Notes: generated by a model from the sequence alone, not told the origin. 55,251 nucleotides of DNA from Bacteroidota bacterium (GCA_016213405.1 JACRAM010000061.1:1-55251), one strand, 5' to 3'. Positions 34,250 through 42,977 are shown, numbered from the stretch's first letter. Made by a program: numbers and translations.

Positions 34250-36166
34250 ATGACAACCCCCACTCAAGAAAACACAAAACAAAAAACGAAGAAAGAGTTA
34301 AAGGAATCAGTCGTTCTGTTTGCAGGAGATTCAGGTGACGGCATCCAGTTAACCGGAACGCAGTTCACCAACACCAACGCACTTTTCGGAAACGATATCA
34401 GCACTTTCCCGAATTATCCGGCAGAGATACGCGCGCCTGCAGGAACGCTCGCAGGAGTTTCGGGCTTCCAGTTGAACTTTGGCAGTGTGAATATTCACAC
34501 CGCAGGCGACCATTGCGATGTTCTAGTAGTGATGAATGCCGCTGCCCTGAAAGCAAGTTTGTCTTCTCTCAGACTCAACGGAATAATTATCGCTAACACA
34601 GCAGGATTTGAACCAAAAAATCTTGAACTGGCGAAATATCCGAAAGGAGTCAATCCGCTAAAAAATGGTTCGCTTGATAATTATACTGTTCACGAAATTG
34701 ATATCACAAAACTTACCCGCGCTTGCCTGGAAGGATCCGGCATGGGCGTGAAAGAAATTGACCGTTCCAAAAATATGTTTGTACTCGGTTTCATTTTATG
34801 GATGTACAACCGCTCCATGGAACCTTCAATTAGTTTTTTGAAAGAACAATTCAAAAAGCGCCCCGAACTTATTGATACCAACATAAAAGTTTTAAAAGCC
34901 GGATACAATTACGGTGACACCACCGAAACTTTCACTACACGTTACGAAGTGAAAGCCGCTCCCATGCCGAAAGGAATCTATCGGAGCATAATGGGAAACC
35001 AGGCAACCGCCATCGGGTTAATTGCCGCAGCAAAAAAATCCGGGCTCACACTTTTCTACGGAACGTATCCGATAACACCTGCATCAGATATTCTTCACGA
35101 ACTTGCCAAGCATAAAAATTTCGGAGTAAAAACTTTTCAGGCGGAAGATGAAATTGCTGCCGTGTGCTCTGCTATTGGCGCATCCTTCGGAGGAAACCTT
35201 GGCATAACAGGTTCCTCTGGTCCAGGCATTGCGCTGAAAGGCGAAGCCATCGGTCTTGCCGTAATGCTTGAACTTCCGCTCGTAATTATTAATGTGCAGC
35301 GTGGCGGTCCTTCAACCGGGCTTCCCACAAAAACCGAACAAGCCGATTTGCTCCAAGCGATGTACGGAAGAAATGGCGAATGTCCTTTGGTAGTGGTTGC
35401 CGCTTCTTCACCATCCGATTGTTTCACGATGGCGTATGAAGCATGCCGGATTTCTCTGGAGCACATGGTTCCTGTAATGCTGCTGACTGACGGATACATT
35501 GCGAATGGATCTGAGCCATGGCGTTTCCCGAAAGCTTCTGAACTTGCAGACATTAAAGTGAATTTTGCAACAAAGAAAAATTCCGTAATACAGAATGGCG
35601 CAGAAACTATTGAAAAATATCTCCCTTACCTGCGTGATGAAAAACTTTCACGCCCCTGGGCAATTCCCGGAACAAAAGGATTGGAGCATCGAGTGGGAGG
35701 AATAGAAAAAGAACATGAAACCGGAAATATTTCTTACGAGCCGGACAATCATGAATTCATGGTGAAGATGAGACAAGCGAAAGTGGATAAGGTAGAGGAT
35801 TATATTCCCGAACAGAAGATTGATAGCGGACCTGCCCCTGTTCTTTCGGGGAAAGAAAAAGGAAAAATTCTTGTTCTCGGATGGGGTTCTACTTATGGTT
35901 CTATTAAAACTGCTGTGAAAGATTGCATCGCAAGTGGCATTGATGTTTCTCACGCGCAGGTGAAGTACATGAATCCTCTTCCAAAGAATCTCGGTCGCCT
36001 TTTGAAGAACTTTGACAAAGTGCTGATGCCGGAAATCAACAACGGACAGTTTTCTAAAATCATCCGTGATAAATTTCTGATAGATGCTATTCCGTTCAAT
36101 AAAATAAAAGGAAATCCTTTTACATCAGGAGAATTGAAAAAGAAAATTGAAGAACTAAATAAATAA
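34250..36166 (+). CDS. korA: 2-oxoacid:ferredoxin oxidoreductase, gamma-alpha subunit (copy 2)
   Basis: A 638-residue KorA paralogue. Gamma domain: VVLFAGDSGDGIQLTGTQFT, FPNYPAEIRAPAGTLAGVSG. Alpha domain: GNQATAIGLIAAAKKSGLTL, YGTYPITPASDILHELAKHK, QAEDEIAAVCSAIGASFGGN, INVQRGGPSTGLPTKTEQAD. C-terminal domain II: ILVLGWGSTYGSIKTAVKDC. I use the ATG at 34250 rather than a TTG ten codons earlier because the -7 box overlaps the TTG. Its sequence is closer to the usual 2-oxoglutarate-type KorA of aerobic Bacteroidota than copy 1, but the substrate is inferred only. Its partner korB is separated by 1.9 kb. Confidence 0.93.
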   Translation: MTTPTQENTKQKTKKELKESVVLFAGDSGDGIQLTGTQFTNTNALFGNDISTFPNYPAEIRAPAGTLAGVSGFQLNFGSVNIHTAGDHCDVLVVMNAAALKASLSSLRLNGIIIANTAGFEPKNLELAKYPKGVNPLKNGSLDNYTVHEIDITKLTRACLEGSGMGVKEIDRSKNMFVLGFILWMYNRSMEPSISFLKEQFKKRPELIDTNIKVLKAGYNYGDTTETFTTRYEVKAAPMPKGIYRSIMGNQATAIGLIAAAKKSGLTLFYGTYPITPASDILHELAKHKNFGVKTFQAEDEIAAVCSAIGASFGGNLGITGSSGPGIALKGEAIGLAVMLELPLVIINVQRGGPSTGLPTKTEQADLLQAMYGRNGECPLVVVAASSPSDCFTMAYEACRISLEHMVPVMLLTDGYIANGSEPWRFPKASELADIKVNFATKKNSVIQNGAETIEKYLPYLRDEKLSRPWAIPGTKGLEHRVGGIEKEHETGNISYEPDNHEFMVKMRQAKVDKVEDYIPEQKIDSGPAPVLSGKEKGKILVLGWGSTYGSIKTAVKDCIASGIDVSHAQVKYMNPLPKNLGRLLKNFDKVLMPEINNGQFSKIIRDKFLIDAIPFNKIKGNPFTSGELKKKIEELNK

Positions 36167-36186
36167 AACTAATACAACTAAACACA

Positions 36187-37629
36187 ATGAAAAAAATCAT
36201 CTACTCCGCAGCGTTCGTTTGCATAAGCGCTATTGCTAATGCACAATCAATTCCCAACGGGAATTTTGAAGCATGGACTTCGGGTACTTATGAGTATCCT
36301 CAATACTATCCGTACACATCAAATACAGATGCGTTTTTCAGATACCAAACTCCCTTTAATTGTGTGAAGACAACAGATGCTTATCAGGGAACTTATGCCG
36401 TGCAACTTACTACCAATGCATCTGCAACCGATACAGCGGGCGCCTATTTTGTAAACCCAATCAATGGTGAAGACCCCTCCACATGGACAGGAGGAATACC
36501 CTACACTCAAAAACCGACAGGGATAAGAGGGTATTATAAATACAATGTTGCTTCTTCTGATTCAGGATTAATTATTGTGACTTTCAGTAATGGAGGAATC
36601 AATATCGGAAGTTATTTTTTCAAAGTAGGAGGTATCAAAACTACGTATACGTTGTTCAACTTTACGTTAAGTCCTGCGCTTGCTATCACTCCCGATTCGG
36701 TAGTGTTTGCTGCCACTTCAAGTGATTTTATGGTGGGCAATGGTATTCCGGGAAGTATTTTAAAAATAGACAGCATCTCTTTTACAGGAGTAACCAGCCA
36801 GCCCGCACAAATGAATGGCTCTTTTGAAACATGGCTAAGCCAAACAGTTAACAGACCTGACAATTGGTATTTGGGTGGTGGTGATGGAAATGGAATGAAC
36901 AGAACCACCGATGCTGCTGCCGGCAATTATGCAATAGAATTAACCACTTATCTTGGAAGTAGTAAGAGTGGACCCCCAACTGCCCGCTCAGGACAAGTTT
37001 CAACCGGATATTACAAAAATAATTGCAGCGGTCCTAATTGCCAAAAAGGCGGATACCCTTTTTCCAACCAACAAGATACGCTGGTGTTTTCTTATAAATA
37101 TGTTCCTTCCGGAAATGACAGCGCGCAGGTATGGTTAAATTTTAAAAAGTCTGGCTCACAAATATGGAGCACAGGAAAAAATCTTGCTGCATCTGCAACG
37201 TATCAAACAGTTCAGATTCCATTCAATGTTGGGCAAGCGCCTGATACGGTAATTGTACAAGCGCAATCTTCACTGTGGCAGGATTCTGCGCTTACGTATA
37301 TCGGATCGAATTTAAAGATTGATGAAATACATTTCAAATCACAGCCGCTGAATACATCTGTTCCGGTTTTTTCATTTGACAATCATATTTCTGTATTCCC
37401 GAATCCTTCAAACGGAAAAGCAAATGTGATAATTAGCCAATTTGAAGATTTGAAAATGAAAGACATTGAAATATATAATATGTACGGAGCAGAAGTGGCT
37501 GCTAATTTTCAAATTAACTCATCTTCAAATTTTCAAATTGATTTGAGCGAACAGCCCGATGGAATTTATTTAATTAAGATGACATCGAACGGAAAAACAT
37601 TCACAAAGAAGTTAATTGTAAATAAATAA
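36187..37629 (+). CDS. Secreted protein with type A T9SS sorting domain
   Basis: A 480-residue exported protein: signal peptide (residues 1-19, ending ANAQ), two similar carbohydrate-module-like halves (SIPNGNFEAWTSGTYEYPQ near residue 20 and NGSFETWLSQTVNRPDNWYL near residue 217), and a C-terminal sorting domain (FDNHISVFPNPSNGKANVII to KTFTKKLIVNK). The doubled FEAW/FETW modules suggest binding to glycans or surfaces. It is placed between korA2 and korB2, 20 bases after korA2, with no obvious link to their chemistry. A 22-bp inverted repeat lies within the sorting domain. Confidence 0.8.
   Translation: MKKIIYSAAFVCISAIANAQSIPNGNFEAWTSGTYEYPQYYPYTSNTDAFFRYQTPFNCVKTTDAYQGTYAVQLTTNASATDTAGAYFVNPINGEDPSTWTGGIPYTQKPTGIRGYYKYNVASSDSGLIIVTFSNGGINIGSYFFKVGGIKTTYTLFNFTLSPALAITPDSVVFAATSSDFMVGNGIPGSILKIDSISFTGVTSQPAQMNGSFETWLSQTVNRPDNWYLGGGDGNGMNRTTDAAAGNYAIELTTYLGSSKSGPPTARSGQVSTGYYKNNCSGPNCQKGGYPFSNQQDTLVFSYKYVPSGNDSAQVWLNFKKSGSQIWSTGKNLAASATYQTVQIPFNVGQAPDTVIVQAQSSLWQDSALTYIGSNLKIDEIHFKSQPLNTSVPVFSFDNHISVFPNPSNGKANVIISQFEDLKMKDIEIYNMYGAEVAANFQINSSSNFQIDLSEQPDGIYLIKMTSNGKTFTKKLIVNK
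37438..37540. repeat. 22-bp imperfect inverted repeat inside a T9SS domain
   Basis: The stretch 37438-37459 (CAATTTGAAGATTTGAAAAT...) is complementary to 37519-37540 with two differences. The same words recur before the FG-GAP gene at about 39147-39166. The element falls within coding sequence and is read as QFEDLKMK and SSNFQID. Confidence 0.5.
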
Positions 37630-37635
37630 ACAGCC

Positions 37636-38059
37636 GTCATTCATGGTCATTCTATGGTCATTCATTGTAAATACATATAAAAATGGATATTGAAGAATTA
37701 AGAGTTTATCAGCAATCAATGGCACTTGGAGAAAAAGTTTGGGATATTGTTTTGAAGTGGAATTGGTTTGCAAAAGACACGGTTGGCAAACAATTAGTAA
37801 AAGCAGTTGATTCTGTTGCATCTAATTTGAGTGAGGGCTTTGGAAGATATCACTACCGCGAAGCAGTACATTTTTATTATTACTCAAGGGGCTCTCTTTA
37901 CGAAACTAAAACATGGCTGACAAAAGCAAATAATCGCAAACTTATTTCCGATAATGATTTCAAATTTTTTATGAAAGAGATTAAAGATATTGGTGTAAAA
38001 CTCAATAATTATATTAATTCAATCGGGAAACAAAAACAACCGAATGACAACTGAATGAC
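37636..38059. mobile_element. Putative S23/IVS-type element with terminal inverted repeats
   Basis: The four-helix-bundle gene at 37683-38054 is bracketed by GTCATTCATGGTCATTC (37636-37652) and GAATGACAACTGAATGAC (38042-38059), which are inverted and nearly complementary. The right arm includes the gene's last codons and stop. Genes of this family were first found in the intervening sequences of 23S rRNA, where inverted ends form a stem. The whole unit of about 424 bp looks like one mobile or formerly mobile piece between korA2 and korB2. No transposase is present. Confidence 0.5.
37683..38054 (+). CDS. Four-helix-bundle protein of the S23 / 23S-rRNA-intervening-sequence family
   Basis: A 123-residue protein. 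The opening MDIEELRVYQQSMALGEKVW and the block KAVDSVASNLSEGFGRYHYR (about residues 40-59), followed by YYSRGSLYETKTWL, are characteristic of this family, which shares its fold with Avd proteins of diversity-generating retroelements. No reverse transcriptase or variable-repeat pair is nearby, so Avd function is unlikely. Biochemical role is not established for the stand-alone form; RNA or DNA binding is suspected because of the basic surface. It ends inside a terminal inverted repeat. Confidence 0.85.
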   Translation: MDIEELRVYQQSMALGEKVWDIVLKWNWFAKDTVGKQLVKAVDSVASNLSEGFGRYHYREAVHFYYYSRGSLYETKTWLTKANNRKLISDNDFKFFMKEIKDIGVKLNNYINSIGKQKQPNDN

Positions 38060-38099
38060 ATTTAATATGTATAAACAACAATAAACGAGAAAAGATAAT

Positions 38100-39131
38100 A
38101 TGAGTACAGCAAACCCCACATCTGAAAAAACAACACCGAAAGATTTTGTCAGCGATCAGGAAGTGCGCTGGTGTCCCGGCTGCGGAGATTATTCTATTCT
38201 CAAGCAGGTGCAAACCATCATGCCTGATTTGGGAATTCCAAGAGAGAAGATTGCGTTTGTTGCCGGTATCGGATGTTCTTCACGCTTTCCATATTATATG
38301 GATACGTACGGATTGCACAGCATTCACGGGCGTGCCACTGCTGTTGCATCGGGCTTGAAAGTAACCCGTCCTGACCTGAGCGTGTGGCTTGTTACCGGTG
38401 ATGGCGATGGACTTTCCATAGGAGGAAATCACATGATTCATCTTTTGAGAAGGAACATCAACATTAACATTCTTCTTTTCAATAATGAAATTTATGGCTT
38501 GACAAAAGGACAATATTCTCCCACTTCGCACGAAGGGGCTGTAACCAAATCAACTCCGCTGGGTTCGATTGATCATCCATTCAATCCGCTTGCGCTTACG
38601 CTGGGTGCCGGAGCAACTTTCATCGCGCGAAGCATGGATAGAGATCCGATTCATTTGCGCACCATTCTGAAAAGAGCGCACGAACATCACGGAACTTCAT
38701 TCGTAGAGATTTATCAGAACTGCAACGTGTTTAACGATGGAGCGTTTGAAGTGTTCACCGAGAAAGCCAGCAAGAAAGAAGAAACTATTTTTATGGAACA
38801 CGGCAAACCGCTTATCTTTGGAACGAACAATGATAAAGGAGTTAAACTTGATGGCTTCAAGCCTGTGATTGTAAACGTTGCTGATGTTTCGGCAAACGAT
38901 TTATGGATTCATGATGAGCGCGATGAAATGAAAGCCACCCTGCTCACACGCTTCTTTGACGATCCGAAAAAAGAAGGACATTTGCCAAGACCATTCGGAA
39001 TCTTTTACATTGAAGACCGTACTATTTATGAAGATGCGATGACCGCACAGATAAATGAAACCAAAAAATCAAGAGGCGAAGGAGATTTGGATACATTACT
39101 CAGAGGAAGAGAAACATGGACGATTAATTAG
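38100..39131 (+). CDS. korB: 2-oxoacid:ferredoxin oxidoreductase, beta subunit (copy 2)
   Basis: A 343-residue KorB with intact motifs: [16 protein letters not shown] (about residues 19-34), [20 protein letters not shown], the TPP signature [17 protein letters not shown] (about residues 98-114) and the downstream [19 protein letters not shown] with the Mg-ligand Asn. The tail carries the KorB-typical [20 protein letters not shown]. It must pair with korA2 at 34250-36166, although the genes are separated by a T9SS protein gene and the S23 element. 46 bases separate it from the S23 gene. Confidence 0.93.
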   Translation: MSTANPTSEKTTPKDFVSDQEVRWCPGCGDYSILKQVQTIMPDLGIPREKIAFVAGIGCSSRFPYYMDTYGLHSIHGRATAVASGLKVTRPDLSVWLVTGDGDGLSIGGNHMIHLLRRNININILLFNNEIYGLTKGQYSPTSHEGAVTKSTPLGSIDHPFNPLALTLGAGATFIARSMDRDPIHLRTILKRAHEHHGTSFVEIYQNCNVFNDGAFEVFTEKASKKEETIFMEHGKPLIFGTNNDKGVKLDGFKPVIVNVADVSANDLWIHDERDEMKATLLTRFFDDPKKEGHLPRPFGIFYIEDRTIYEDAMTAQINETKKSRGEGDLDTLLRGRETWTIN

Positions 39132-39174
39132 CAGATTAATTAATTTGAAGATTTGAAAATGTGCAGATGAGTAA

Positions 39175-41547
39175 ATGAAAAACCTTAAACACATACTTGT
39201 ATTCATCAGCATATCCGCATATCTGCTAATCAGCACATTTGCCTTTGCCCAATCCTACATCCGCACCGATACTATCCCAGTAAAAGAAAACGGCAACTGG
39301 CTGAAATTTCCCTGGGTGGGCGGGCACAATTATGTTCAACTCTCAGCTATTGATATGAACTTTGACGGCATCAAAGACCTTTTTGTTTTTGACCGAACCG
39401 GACACAAAACAACTGCCTACATTAATGGCGGCACTCCGAACACAGTAGATTATTATGATTCCACTGCAAAGTATGCATCCAAGTTTCCTCACCTCGAAGA
39501 TTGGGTTCTCATCCGCGATTACAATTGCGATGGACTACCGGATATTTTCACGTATGCAATCACTATTGGCGGAATAAAAGTATGGAGAAACACTTCTACA
39601 GCCGGAAACCTACAGTTCACCTTGCAAACAAACTATATTCAATCCGATTATACACCAACTGTTACTACTGATCCTCTGACAAATCTTTTCGTGAGCCGTG
39701 TGGATATTCCAACCATTGACGATGTGGATGGTGATGGCGATTTAGATGTGCTCACGTTTGATTTCGCCAATACTTTTCTTGAATATCACATCAACAGATC
39801 TCAGGAAAAAGGATACGCCTGCGACAGTTTGATTTTTCAATTAGATACAAACGGATGCTGGGGAAATTTTACAGAAGACCTTAGCGGATGCGGTGTAAAC
39901 CTTATTTCATGCAGGATAGGAAATTCAAGCCCCACTCCAACGAGCGATGCTCGCAACCTACGGTTGTCCATTGGGGAGGGAGAAAGTACATCCAACTCCT
40001 CCCCTAACGGGGGAGGCAGGGAGGGGGCTTTGCATGCCGGCAACTGCTCCCTCTGCATTGATTTGGATGCCGATGGCGATAAAGAAATTTTGCTCGGGCA
40101 ATTATCCTGCTGCAATTTTGTGATGCTGACCAATGGCGGTACACCAGCTTCCGCTAACATGATTGCCAAGGATACCACCTTCCCTTCCTATAATATACCC
40201 GCATCGCTCACCGCTTTTCCTTGTGGATATTTTGTTGATGTGAACAACGATAATAAGCGCGATCTGATTGTTTGCCCCAACGCCCCCAACATTTCCATTG
40301 ACAAAGCAAGCCTCTGGTATTACGAAAACACAGGTACAGACAGCGCGCCCATCTTCTCGCGTAAGAAAAGAAGTTTCCTTCAGGAAGATATGATTGATGC
40401 GGGCGAAGGCGCTGACCCTGTTTTTTTTGATTTCGATAACGATGGGCTTACCGATCTGCTCATTTCTAATTACACCATGGTTACCGATTCATGTCCTGAC
40501 ACTTATTCTTATAATGTGCATGCCTATAAAAATATCGGCACTGCTTCCGCTCCCAAGTTTGACCTTGTAAATACCGATTACGCAAATCTTTCCGCACAAT
40601 TGCCCAATGTTTCAGGAAAACACCTTACGTTCGGTGACCTTGACAATGATGGTGACGCGGATATGTTTATAGGTGAGTATGGCGGCTATATCGATTATTT
40701 TACAAACACAGGTGGAGCAGGTCCAGCTATTTTTACGCTCACCACACAATACTATCAAAATAACTTAGGCAATCCAATTGACGTTGGCGATTACGCCACT
40801 CCTCAACTGATAGATGCAGACCGTGATGGAGATTTGGATTTGATAATCGGAGAACAGTGGGGCAACCTGAACTATTACAAAAACATAGGAACGCCAACCG
40901 CAGCATCCTTTTCTCTTGCTACAACATCTTTTGGCGGAGTAGATGTATTGAAGGCATGCTGCACCGGATACAGTGTTCCGTTTATGTATGACAGTGCCGG
41001 AAGTTACAGATTGATTGTTGGCAGCGAAGCAAACAGAAATTATCCGCCACAGGGCTGGCTCTGGCAGTATAAAAATATTGACGGAAACCTTGCAGGAAAT
41101 TTCACACGCGTAGATTCCATGTATCAGAATATCTGGGAAGGAAAACGCATGACCGTGAATGGAAAAGATATGACCGGTGATGGCATGCTGGATCTGGTGG
41201 TTGGAAATTTTTGCGGTGGTGTTGCGTTTTATATGGGAGATACAAATGCTACCGGAATTCAGGAATTAAATAACGAAACCTCTTTTGACTTCAGCATTTA
41301 TCCGAATCCAACAAGCGGAAAAATAGAAGTAAGAAGTAAGATGTCAGGAGTCAGAAGGTTAGAAATCTATAATGTATTTGGTGAGTTAGTGTATTCACTT
41401 AACCCCGTAGGAAACAATTCCAACGGGGTAAATCCCCCATTCACTCAATCACTTATTGACCTGAGCGAAGCGCCCAATGGAATTTACTTTTGCAAAATAA
41501 GTGGAGAAAAGTTCTTCAAAACAAAAAAACTTATTGTACTAAAATAA
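39175..41547 (+). CDS. Secreted FG-GAP/VCBS-repeat protein with T9SS sorting domain
   Basis: A 790-residue exported protein. A signal peptide (to about residue 26, FAFAQ) is followed by FG-GAP/VCBS-type propeller repeats, each with an acidic calcium loop of the form DxDxDGxxD: DMNFDGIKDL, DVDGDGDLDVLTF, DLDADGDKEI, DFDNDGLTDLLI, DLDNDGDADMF, DADRDGDLDLII. A type A sorting domain ends it (FSIYPNPTSGKIEVRS to KTKKLIVLK). Two palindromic elements are read as protein, at residues about 251-286 and 743-752, in loops where they are tolerated. It may be an adhesin or surface-bound repeat protein. Confidence 0.85.
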   Translation: MKNLKHILVFISISAYLLISTFAFAQSYIRTDTIPVKENGNWLKFPWVGGHNYVQLSAIDMNFDGIKDLFVFDRTGHKTTAYINGGTPNTVDYYDSTAKYASKFPHLEDWVLIRDYNCDGLPDIFTYAITIGGIKVWRNTSTAGNLQFTLQTNYIQSDYTPTVTTDPLTNLFVSRVDIPTIDDVDGDGDLDVLTFDFANTFLEYHINRSQEKGYACDSLIFQLDTNGCWGNFTEDLSGCGVNLISCRIGNSSPTPTSDARNLRLSIGEGESTSNSSPNGGGREGALHAGNCSLCIDLDADGDKEILLGQLSCCNFVMLTNGGTPASANMIAKDTTFPSYNIPASLTAFPCGYFVDVNNDNKRDLIVCPNAPNISIDKASLWYYENTGTDSAPIFSRKKRSFLQEDMIDAGEGADPVFFDFDNDGLTDLLISNYTMVTDSCPDTYSYNVHAYKNIGTASAPKFDLVNTDYANLSAQLPNVSGKHLTFGDLDNDGDADMFIGEYGGYIDYFTNTGGAGPAIFTLTTQYYQNNLGNPIDVGDYATPQLIDADRDGDLDLIIGEQWGNLNYYKNIGTPTAASFSLATTSFGGVDVLKACCTGYSVPFMYDSAGSYRLIVGSEANRNYPPQGWLWQYKNIDGNLAGNFTRVDSMYQNIWEGKRMTVNGKDMTGDGMLDLVVGNFCGGVAFYMGDTNATGIQELNNETSFDFSIYPNPTSGKIEVRSKMSGVRRLEIYNVFGELVYSLNPVGNNSNGVNPPFTQSLIDLSEAPNGIYFCKISGEKFFKTKKLIVLK
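39927..40030. repeat. About 104-bp compound palindrome inside the FG-GAP gene
   Basis: Outer arms AAGCCCC (39927-39933) and GGGGCTT (40024-40030), with inner hairpins GAGC-GAT-GCTC, CAACC-TAC-GGTTG and CTCCCCT-AA-CGGGGGAG. The layout (outer AAGCCC/GGGCTT arms around smaller hairpins) matches the element at 16149-16232, suggesting one superfamily. It is translated as a low-complexity loop of the type PTPTSDARNLRLS. Confidence 0.75.
41402..41429. repeat. ACCCC/GGGGT hairpin inside the T9SS domain of the FG-GAP gene
   Basis: ACCCCGTAGGAA and TTCCAACGGGGT pair with a short loop. Related copies: 34117-34144 and 41936-41960. Here it is translated as NPVGNNSNGV between the two halves of the sorting domain. 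Confidence 0.65.
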
Positions 41548-41553
41548 GATCGT

Positions 41554-41928
41554 ATGAAAAAAGTTTATTGTTTACTGCTTATTGTTTACTGTTTACTGTT
41601 TTTCTCCTGCCACAAAGAAGGTCCGGGCGGGAAAGCCACCATTAAAGGAGTTGTAAAACATAATTCCGTGGCGATTCCGGGTGCAGCGATGTATATTAAA
41701 TACGGAGCAAAAGAATCTCCCGGAACCAATGTTACCTATTATGATGAAAGCGTGACTTCCGATGCGCAGGCAAATTATAAGTTCGCGGATCTAAGAAAAG
41801 GTTCTTACTATTTGTTTGCCGTGGGCTTTGACAGTTTGATTATTCAAACCGTGACAGGTGGCATTCCTATAGAGATAAAAAGCAAAACCGAAAATGTGGA
41901 AGCTGATGTGCCGGTGACGGGACCGTAA
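41554..41928 (+). CDS. Small lipoprotein with carboxypeptidase-regulatory-like (Ig) domain
   Basis: A 124-residue protein 6 bases after the FG-GAP gene. The signal ends in a lipobox (LFFSC, Cys19), and the mature part has a KGVVKHNSVAIPGAAMYIK strand pattern and FADLRKGSYYLFAVGFDS typical of carboxypeptidase-regulatory-like beta domains. The signal-peptide DNA consists of near-tandem TATTGTTTACTG words. It may be a periplasmic or surface anchor protein; function unknown. Confidence 0.7.
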   Translation: MKKVYCLLLIVYCLLFFSCHKEGPGGKATIKGVVKHNSVAIPGAAMYIKYGAKESPGTNVTYYDESVTSDAQANYKFADLRKGSYYLFAVGFDSLIIQTVTGGIPIEIKSKTENVEADVPVTGP

Positions 41929-41935
41929 TCCGTAA

Positions 41936-42012
41936 ATCCCGTACGAATATCCAACGGGGTAAATCCTGAATCTAAACTTTTTCAAATTAACGTATGAATA
42001 TCCCTATGGGTT
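41936..42012. repeat. Degenerate ACCCC/GGGGT repeats after the lipoprotein gene
   Basis: ATCCCGTACGAATATCC followed by AACGGGGT (41936-41960) is a degenerate copy of the hairpin at 41402-41429, and GAATATCCCTATGGGTT (41996-42012) looks like a further half copy. The rest of the 287-base gap (to 42215) is AT-rich without a supportable gene. Confidence 0.55.
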
Positions 42013-42215
42013 ACAGTGCTTGTTTCAATAGGGGTCACTATTCTCCCTTCAATAATCCAGTATTTACAAAGGTTTCCTTTCCACTTTTCCTCGTTTTTTC
42101 ACCACTTACTAAAAAAATAGCGCCACTTACTAATTACTGTTTGCGTATTCATTCTTTTCTTCTTCTCTTTGTATAGGAATCAGATACGAAACATTAACAA
42201 TTAAATCCTTCATCC

Positions 42216-42905
42216 ATGTTAAAAAAAATCTTTTTTGCCATTGCACTTCAAGGAAGTGCCATGTTGTTTGCACAGGAAGGCGTATTAAAAATAGAGCTGA
42301 CTGATAAAATCAGTAAAGAGCCTTTGGAACTGGCAAATGTACTTGTTGAAAGCGCGGGTGTTACTGCGTGTAAAGGCATTACAGACAGTAAAGGCAATCT
42401 TGTCTTTAAAAATCTTGCACCGGGAACGTATAATGTAAAATCAATTTACACTGGCTATCCGAAAAACATGATTACCGGAGTTCTCATAAGAAATAATGAG
42501 ACCACTTATCTGGAAATCAAACTTTCATCTGAAAATGTCATGGATGATTTTGTTGTAACTGAATATAAAAAGCCGCTGATAGATCCGATTACTTCCATAA
42601 AGACAATTTTTACAATTGATGATATCAAAGCAAGCCCTTATACTAACGTGAATGATTTTATGGGTTCTGTCGGTGGAGCTGTACAGCCGAAGGAAGGAAG
42701 AACTCCGAATTTCAGAGGAGCTCGTTCAGAAAGTGTTGTTTATATTCTTGATGGGCAAAGAATGATCGGCACCTACGGAATTCCTAAAGGAGCCATAGAG
42801 CAGATGTCAGTAACCCTGGGTGGAGTTCCTGCAAAGTATGGCGATGCAACCGGAGCTTTTATAGAGATAGAAACGAGAAGTGGTTTGGTAAATACAGGAA
42901 AGTAA
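42216..42905 (+). CDS. Stand-alone carboxypeptidase-like plus TonB-receptor-plug protein without barrel
   Basis: A 229-residue exported protein. A signal peptide (to about residue 20, LFAQ) is followed by a carboxypeptidase-regulatory-like domain (residues about 21-115: LANVLVESAGVTACKGITDS, NLAPGTYNVKSIYTGYPKN), then a TonB-dependent-receptor plug (residues about 135-229: NVNDFMGSVGGAVQPKEGR, RGARSESVVYILDGQRMIGT, IEQMSVTLGGVPAKYGDATG). It ends with IEIETRSG, exactly where the beta barrel would start in a SusC-like receptor; no barrel follows. It may be a truncated receptor or a purposeful plug-only protein. Confidence 0.75.
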   Translation: MLKKIFFAIALQGSAMLFAQEGVLKIELTDKISKEPLELANVLVESAGVTACKGITDSKGNLVFKNLAPGTYNVKSIYTGYPKNMITGVLIRNNETTYLEIKLSSENVMDDFVVTEYKKPLIDPITSIKTIFTIDDIKASPYTNVNDFMGSVGGAVQPKEGRTPNFRGARSESVVYILDGQRMIGTYGIPKGAIEQMSVTLGGVPAKYGDATGAFIEIETRSGLVNTGK

Positions 42906-42956
42906 GAAGAATGCCTTCTGTGTAGGAATGGGAGAGAGTACTTAGAAGATAAATTT

Positions 42957-42964
42957 TACCTTTG
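42957..42964 (+). promoter_or_regulatory. -7 box for the rhodanese gene
   Basis: TACCTTTG matches TAnnTTTG, its last base 14 bases before the ATG at 42978. A -33 TTG is not clear. Confidence 0.45.
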
Positions 42965-42977
42965 ACAAAATATTTTT

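Noticed and set aside
37683-38054. Avd component of a diversity-generating retroelement
   Set aside because: No reverse transcriptase, template repeat or variable repeat is nearby.
41994-42176. 60-codon frame after the small lipoprotein
   Set aside because: It begins in a repeat remnant and gives no family-like or export-signal sequence.
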